Part shown: in pieces, positions 61,113 to 64,000 of the stretch
Layout: each line of letters opens with the position of its first letter
Position numbering within the stretch: the stretch's first letter is position 1
Virus record (IMG/VR): IMGVR_UViG_3300037502_002379
Location: 1 to 64,000 of that record
Direction: 5' to 3' (one strand)
DNA: 64,000 nt
From: a virus
The notes under the pieces: model-generated
Seen by the model: the letters and a program-made list of their open reading frames with translations, nothing else
Told to the model about the DNA's origin: nothing
Database searches by the model: none
Translations under genes and position numbers: made by a program

Positions 61113-61706
61113 ATGGCATTAGATTTTTCTAAAATGAAATATACTATTGATACCAAGCCGTACAAGGATATTGAATCACTCAAAAAAGTATTTGAGCAGT
61201 TTTTATACCAAACAGATGCTATGAATACCGAACAGATAGTAAAGTACATTGTGTTCTGCTATCATAAGTTCTCTCCGTTTGTGATGAACACCGAATCGCT
61301 TATTGACCGCAAACGCGAAATACTCGATTACATCGGTGTGAAAAAAACCAAGCATGGTTACTATACAGACGATGTGCAGAAGATTATCAAAAACCAAGAT
61401 GCTGATGTTTCCCGTGCGGCTTGCCTTTTCCTTCGATACGAGAACAATATCAAATACTACTCATTTGTTCAAACCTTAGAGGCGTTCTACTCACTTAACG
61501 ACCAACTTGCAATTGGTGCATCTTCCGCTAAAGAAGGTAAGGACGTTGCTGATATTGCTATCAAACTTGAAAAGGTTGAAGATAGGTTAGAGAAACTAAA
61601 GCGCGAACTTGCCGAAGGTGATACGGCTTTGTGCGACCATATAGGTTCGCTTGAAAAGGATATTGAAAAAGGGTTAAAGTTGTTTCCCGAAGATTACGCT
61701 AGATAA
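61113..61706 (+). CDS. Unknown + strand protein (197 aa)
   Basis: 197 residues on the + strand, opposite to the virion genes. The helical body (KVFEQFLYQTDAMNTEQIV; KYIVFCYHKFSPFVM) ends in a coiled coil (VEDRLEKLKRELAEG; SLEKDIEKGLKLFPED). It is divergent from the terminase operon and shares a promoter region with it. A DNA-binding small terminase, regulator or virion protein is possible; no motif decides. Confidence 0.5.
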   Translation: MALDFSKMKYTIDTKPYKDIESLKKVFEQFLYQTDAMNTEQIVKYIVFCYHKFSPFVMNTESLIDRKREILDYIGVKKTKHGYYTDDVQKIIKNQDADVSRAACLFLRYENNIKYYSFVQTLEAFYSLNDQLAIGASSAKEGKDVADIAIKLEKVEDRLEKLKRELAEGDTALCDHIGSLEKDIEKGLKLFPEDYAR

Positions 61707-61740
61707 AAAAACGCGGCTGCATATTTCTACACAACCGCGC
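61705..61740 (-). terminator. Terminator of the 61764 gene
   Basis: - strand GCGCGG, an internal loop, CCGCG followed by TTTTTTT. It lies between convergent genes; the T-tract is on the - strand only. Confidence 0.65.
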
Positions 61741-61763
61741 CTCTCTGAAACTATGGGAAATTC

Positions 61764-62267
61764 TTATTGGTAAATCGCTTCGTATTCTTGCTGCGATACG
61801 CTTGCAGTACCCGTTACGGTGAATATTTGCTTATCTACGGCATTACCCAAATCAACATAAATCTTTGTGGTTGTATTTGCAGGGTCAAGCACTTTTGTTT
61901 GTACGTGTGCTGCACCCAAAATCAATGCTGTTGGAGGTATTTTGTCGCGCAAGTTAAACGCTACCCACTCGTCATATAGCTCGAACAAGTCAGCAGGTAC
62001 AAGTGCGTTCAATGCTGTGAAGAAAGCCGAAAACGTGTCTTGAGGAATAAAGTCGTACACATCGTATTGCTGCGGACGGGTTTTATTTGCTACCCATACC
62101 TTATAACTGTTTACCACCGTACCATCTTCCAATGTGCAGGTAGAAGGAAAAGCGCACAAAATCTTGTTTGCTTGCAAATCGCCAATGCTTGTGAAATTAT
62201 TATCTCTGCCGTTGATTTGATAGGTCAGCCAATACGGGTAAAAACTTGCAGATAGGTTGTTTGCCAT
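61764..62267 (-). CDS. Unknown virion-like protein (167 aa)
   Basis: 167 residues, beta-rich (ASFYPYWLTYQINGRDNN; TKIYVDLGNAVDKQIFTVTG). A single-gene unit with its own promoter (-7 TATTTTTG, 62285-62292) and terminator, at the head of the late region. Composition resembles capsid decoration or head-completion proteins, but no family is recognised. Confidence 0.5.
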   Translation of the reverse strand: MANNLSASFYPYWLTYQINGRDNNFTSIGDLQANKILCAFPSTCTLEDGTVVNSYKVWVANKTRPQQYDVYDFIPQDTFSAFFTALNALVPADLFELYDEWVAFNLRDKIPPTALILGAAHVQTKVLDPANTTTKIYVDLGNAVDKQIFTVTGTASVSQQEYEAIYQ

Positions 62268-62331
62268 TTCTAATTATTTGCAAGCAAAAATAACAAATTT
62301 TTAGAAACGCAAACTTTTTTTTGATTAAGGG

Positions 62332-63018
62332 CTATTTTGTTGTTAATTTATTTGGAAGATATATACCTCTTGAATATTTTGCTATTTTTAGATTTTTAGG
62401 GTTGTATATTATTTTTCTAACTCCATTATACGGAAATTGGCAAAATCTTCTTATTCTATCATTATCTTGAAACCACTCACCCTTAGTATTGTATTCTTCA
62501 AATATCTTGTGCATACGCTTTTCAAGATTTCCTAAGTCTAAAAATACATATCCAAAGTAATCTGACGGGAAAGCTGTACTCATTGAATCAAATCGTTTTT
62601 TATAATCCTTAGACCTTCCGATTTTAACCCTGCCATCAACAAAGACTATATACATATCATCTTCACCTTTTACAGCATTAAGTATAGCGTAATCTTCTGC
62701 AACGGTGTTAATTTTTGACTTCATTTTTTGCACATCGTATGAATCTAAAAACCTTGTCATATTTCTTGATTCATATATACTTCTTGACTTGTATTTTGAA
62801 ATGCAAAATTCTGCATACTCAAGCAACTCAATATGATTATTAAATTGCTTCAACTTTTTTATTTCAAAGTCATAAATCATAAATCCAAGTTTGAAAATAT
62901 CAAATACGCCATTTATTCTGTATGTATGGTCTAATTCGACAACTTCCGCTTTTATGCTTCTCATGCGCCTAATAACGTTTATCAACTCGCCTCGTATATC
63001 GTATTTATAAAAATCCAT
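62332..63018 (-). CDS. T5orf172/GIY-YIG-like protein (228 aa)
   Basis: 228 residues. The C-terminal part (about 125-195) has MYIVFVDGRVKIGRSKDY, then KRFDSMSTAFPSDYFGYVFL and LEKRMHKIFEEYNTKGEWF, the T5orf172/MUG113 pattern, a GIY-YIG-related fold found in mobile phage genes. The N-terminal 120 residues are helical and unfamiliar. It overlaps the next nuclease gene by one base. DNA-binding or nicking activity is likely. Confidence 0.75.
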   Translation of the reverse strand: MDFYKYDIRGELINVIRRMRSIKAEVVELDHTYRINGVFDIFKLGFMIYDFEIKKLKQFNNHIELLEYAEFCISKYKSRSIYESRNMTRFLDSYDVQKMKSKINTVAEDYAILNAVKGEDDMYIVFVDGRVKIGRSKDYKKRFDSMSTAFPSDYFGYVFLDLGNLEKRMHKIFEEYNTKGEWFQDNDRIRRFCQFPYNGVRKIIYNPKNLKIAKYSRGIYLPNKLTTK

Positions 63019-63479
63019 TATTGATTAATTTTTACTCTTTTAAAATCCCCGTTAGGCAATTGCACCATTTCATACATAGTCGCTTCTTTTTCCAATCTTA
63101 ATCGTTGTCTTTCTTTTTGCTGCTTTGCTTTGTTTTTACTATGTTGGCTTTCTCCTTTCTTTATTTTCAATTTAGCCCATTTTGAAAACGACTTCAATGA
63201 ATAAGTTTCAGCCTCGCTGTTTTTTATTCTAATAACACTATATCCCAGTTTATTTAAGAAGGCTGTTCTTTTTTCATCGTATTCTTCGCGACCATCATGC
63301 GAACTACCATCTAGTTCTATAATTGTTTTACCAATCAAAAAATCAACTATGTAGGGCTGAATTATTTTTTGAGTTTGAAACGGGATTTTTTTATCAATAA
63401 GTCTATTTTTAAATATTAATTCAGCTTTTGTTGGATTCTGAATCATTCTTTTAGACCTACTTAGTAATACTTTATACAT
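63018..63479 (-). CDS. DUF559/Vsr-like endonuclease (EDxHD type)
   Basis: 153 residues. NPTKAELIFKNRLIDKKIPF followed by YIVDFLIGKTIIELDGSSHD and GYSVIRI is the DUF559 nuclease core related to very-short-patch-repair (Vsr) enzymes and EDxHD homing endonucleases. The C-terminus is a basic Lys/Gln/Arg-rich tail. It pairs with the T5orf172-like gene, and both are probably mobile. The A+T-rich composition resembles that of the partner gene. Confidence 0.75.
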   Translation of the reverse strand: MYKVLLSRSKRMIQNPTKAELIFKNRLIDKKIPFQTQKIIQPYIVDFLIGKTIIELDGSSHDGREEYDEKRTAFLNKLGYSVIRIKNSEAETYSLKSFSKWAKLKIKKGESQHSKNKAKQQKERQRLRLEKEATMYEMVQLPNGDFKRVKINQ

Positions 63480-63735
63480 AATTGCTTTTGGAGGAGTTAA
63501 CCGTTGATGTGAGAAAGCCCCGTCAAAGTTTTACCTTTGTTGGTGCTTTCACTAATTGCTTTATGGAGCCAGCCACCGCATTAGTGTTTCAAGGTTCACT
63601 GATAGCCTTGAAATTGGTATCAACTGTGGAACGTATTCAGTCGCCCCCTGCATCTTACGGCTTTTACCTCTTAAGCCCACCGTTTCGCTTCGTGCAGTCG
63701 CCTTGTAGCGTTTAGAAAATCAGCGCAAGTGTATT
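63480..63735. other. Structured gene-free region next to the nuclease pair
   Basis: No convincing gene; a 77-codon + frame exists but I doubt it. Several stable hairpins are visible: GTGAGAAAGC.../GCTTTCAC with CAAAG/CTTTG inside (63510-63552), TTTCAAGG/CCTTGAAA (63587-63613), GGCTT/AAGCC (63659-63676), and a direct repeat CAGTCGCC at about 63638 and 63695. It could be a structured RNA, an intron remnant or the recognition site of the nucleases. A -7-like TACACTTG (- strand, 63726-63733) lies upstream. Confidence 0.4.
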
Positions 63736-63775
63736 TAGCCCCCCTTCTGAATTTCGATTTTATTTTTTCGGGAAT

Positions 63776-63869
63776 AAAAAAACCCCAAGTGTAAGAGCCT
63801 TGAGGTTTAGTGAGTGGAAAAATGGAAGTAAACCACTCACAGTATTTTGTTGCAAATCTCTTACCCTTG
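63776..63869 (-). ncRNA. Candidate small RNA, about 94 nt
   Basis: Promoter (63875-63905) and terminator with no credible ORF. The RNA would fold as a GTGAGTGG/CCACTCAC hairpin and a terminator AAACCTCAAG/CTTGGGGTTT with T-run. A 5' GTAAGAG (63858-63864) complements CTCTTAC in the terminator loop (63791-63797), a 7-bp pseudoknot or antitermination pairing. Size and plan resemble the RNA at 17585-17680. Confidence 0.5.
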
Positions 63870-63874
63870 CATCG

Positions 63875-63905
63875 CAAAAATAAGGACTTTTCGGAATATG
63901 CAAAA
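63875..63905 (-). promoter_or_regulatory. Promoter of the right-end small RNA
   Basis: - strand: -33 TTTTG (63901-63905), 18-base spacer, -7 TATTTTTG (63875-63882). Confidence 0.6.
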
Positions 63906-63907
63906 TT

Positions 63908-64000
63908 TTAATCTAACTTTTTTGCAAGTCTGTTTATTTTAATCTGTTTGATACCTTCAATCAGCACATCAGCATTAAGCATTAGGCGCAGTTGTGCAAG
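63908..64000 (-). CDS. 3' end of a truncated gene
   Basis: An open frame enters from the right window edge and ends with TAA at 63908-63910, giving the last 30 residues (LAQLRLMLNADVLIEGIKQI, then KINRLAKKLD), helical and basic at the end. The rest lies outside the window. No family can be assigned. Confidence 0.5.
   Translation of the reverse strand, partial: LAQLRLMLNADVLIEGIKQIKINRLAKKLD

Noticed and set aside
61113-61706. Calling this gene the small terminase
   Set aside because: It has only helical and coiled-coil character and lies on the opposite strand; position alone is not enough.
63482-63715. 77-residue + strand frame in the right gene-free region
   Set aside because: It runs through several stable hairpins, has no promoter or A/T-rich start region, and its composition looks like a translated structured region rather than a protein.
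63480-63735. Group I or group II intron
   Set aside because: I could not find the conserved R/S core segments of group I or the domain V of group II, and no split gene flanks the region. An intron remnant remains possible.
63671-63877. 68-residue - strand frame near the right end
   Set aside because: It begins with TTG inside a promoter -7 element and reads straight through the terminator of the small RNA.
64-63999. CRISPR array or diversity-generating retroelement
   Set aside because: No regularly spaced direct repeats of 25-40 bases with unique spacers, and no reverse transcriptase or template-variable repeat pair, were found.

Overview
The window reads as part of a double-stranded DNA phage genome whose host is a member of the Bacteroidota. 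Three things suggest the host: almost every transcription unit is preceded by a TAnnTTTG -7 element, often only a few bases before the ATG; Shine-Dalgarno sequences are nearly absent and start codons sit behind A/T-rich stretches; and the replication protein is a VirE_N/BT4734-type primase fused to a DnaB-like helicase. The virion module resembles crAss-like podoviruses: a 720-residue large terminase, a 762-residue portal, a 459-residue capsid protein, a 1611-residue muzzle/tail-tube-like protein and three cargo-like proteins ending with one of 2362 residues. No giant RNA polymerase is seen. The last gene on the right is cut by the window edge.

Layout. 1-4080 (+ strand): GGGTC repeats, a RepL-like winged-helix protein and a run of small early genes ending in an excisionase-like HTH protein and a terminator. 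4092-11850 (- strand): the replication and recombination operon (primase-helicase, PD-(D/E)XK nuclease, winged-helix initiator, two DnaA domain IV-only proteins, YqaJ exonuclease, Rad52-like annealing protein, many small unknowns). 11855-12676: tyrosine recombinase. 12729-16930: a block of gene cassettes separated by attC-like sites, carrying a C5-cytosine methyltransferase, a radical SAM enzyme and small unknowns. 17500-20767: a candidate small RNA, then metallophosphoesterase, amidase, holin and a spanin-like protein. 20864-41353: fibre, cargo, muzzle and connector genes. 41415-42332 (+): LAGLIDADG homing endonuclease. 42353-52333: fibres, capsid, scaffold and portal. 52377-57822: glycosyltransferases, an epimerase and an adenine-type methyltransferase, again with attC-like sites. 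57871-62267: terminase, RusA-like resolvase and unknowns. 62332-64000: two homing-type nucleases, a highly structured region, a second candidate small RNA and a truncated gene.

The most striking feature is the cassette block. Six hairpin sites in 3.2 kb, plus a seventh near 54.3 kb and several half-sites, have integron attC architecture: an outer box ending in TAAC at the gene's stop codon, a long imperfect stem, and a closing GTTA box. The 5' boundary of each cassette matches its own 3' inverse core over 6-14 bp, while the two outer boxes of one site do not match each other beyond GTTA/TAAC. This is the footprint expected when circular integron cassettes are exchanged by cutting between G and TT. 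The nearby recombinase lacks the IntI-specific insertion, so the block looks like a CALIN-type cluster (attC sites without an integron integrase) carried by a phage, or a phage variant of the integron.

How the parts fit: the left + strand genes and the 7.1-11.8 kb operon are probably early and replicative. The 17.7-62.3 kb genes are late, with several independent promoters. The methyltransferases, radical SAM enzyme and sugar genes look like exchangeable cargo for evading host defence and decorating the virion or cell surface.
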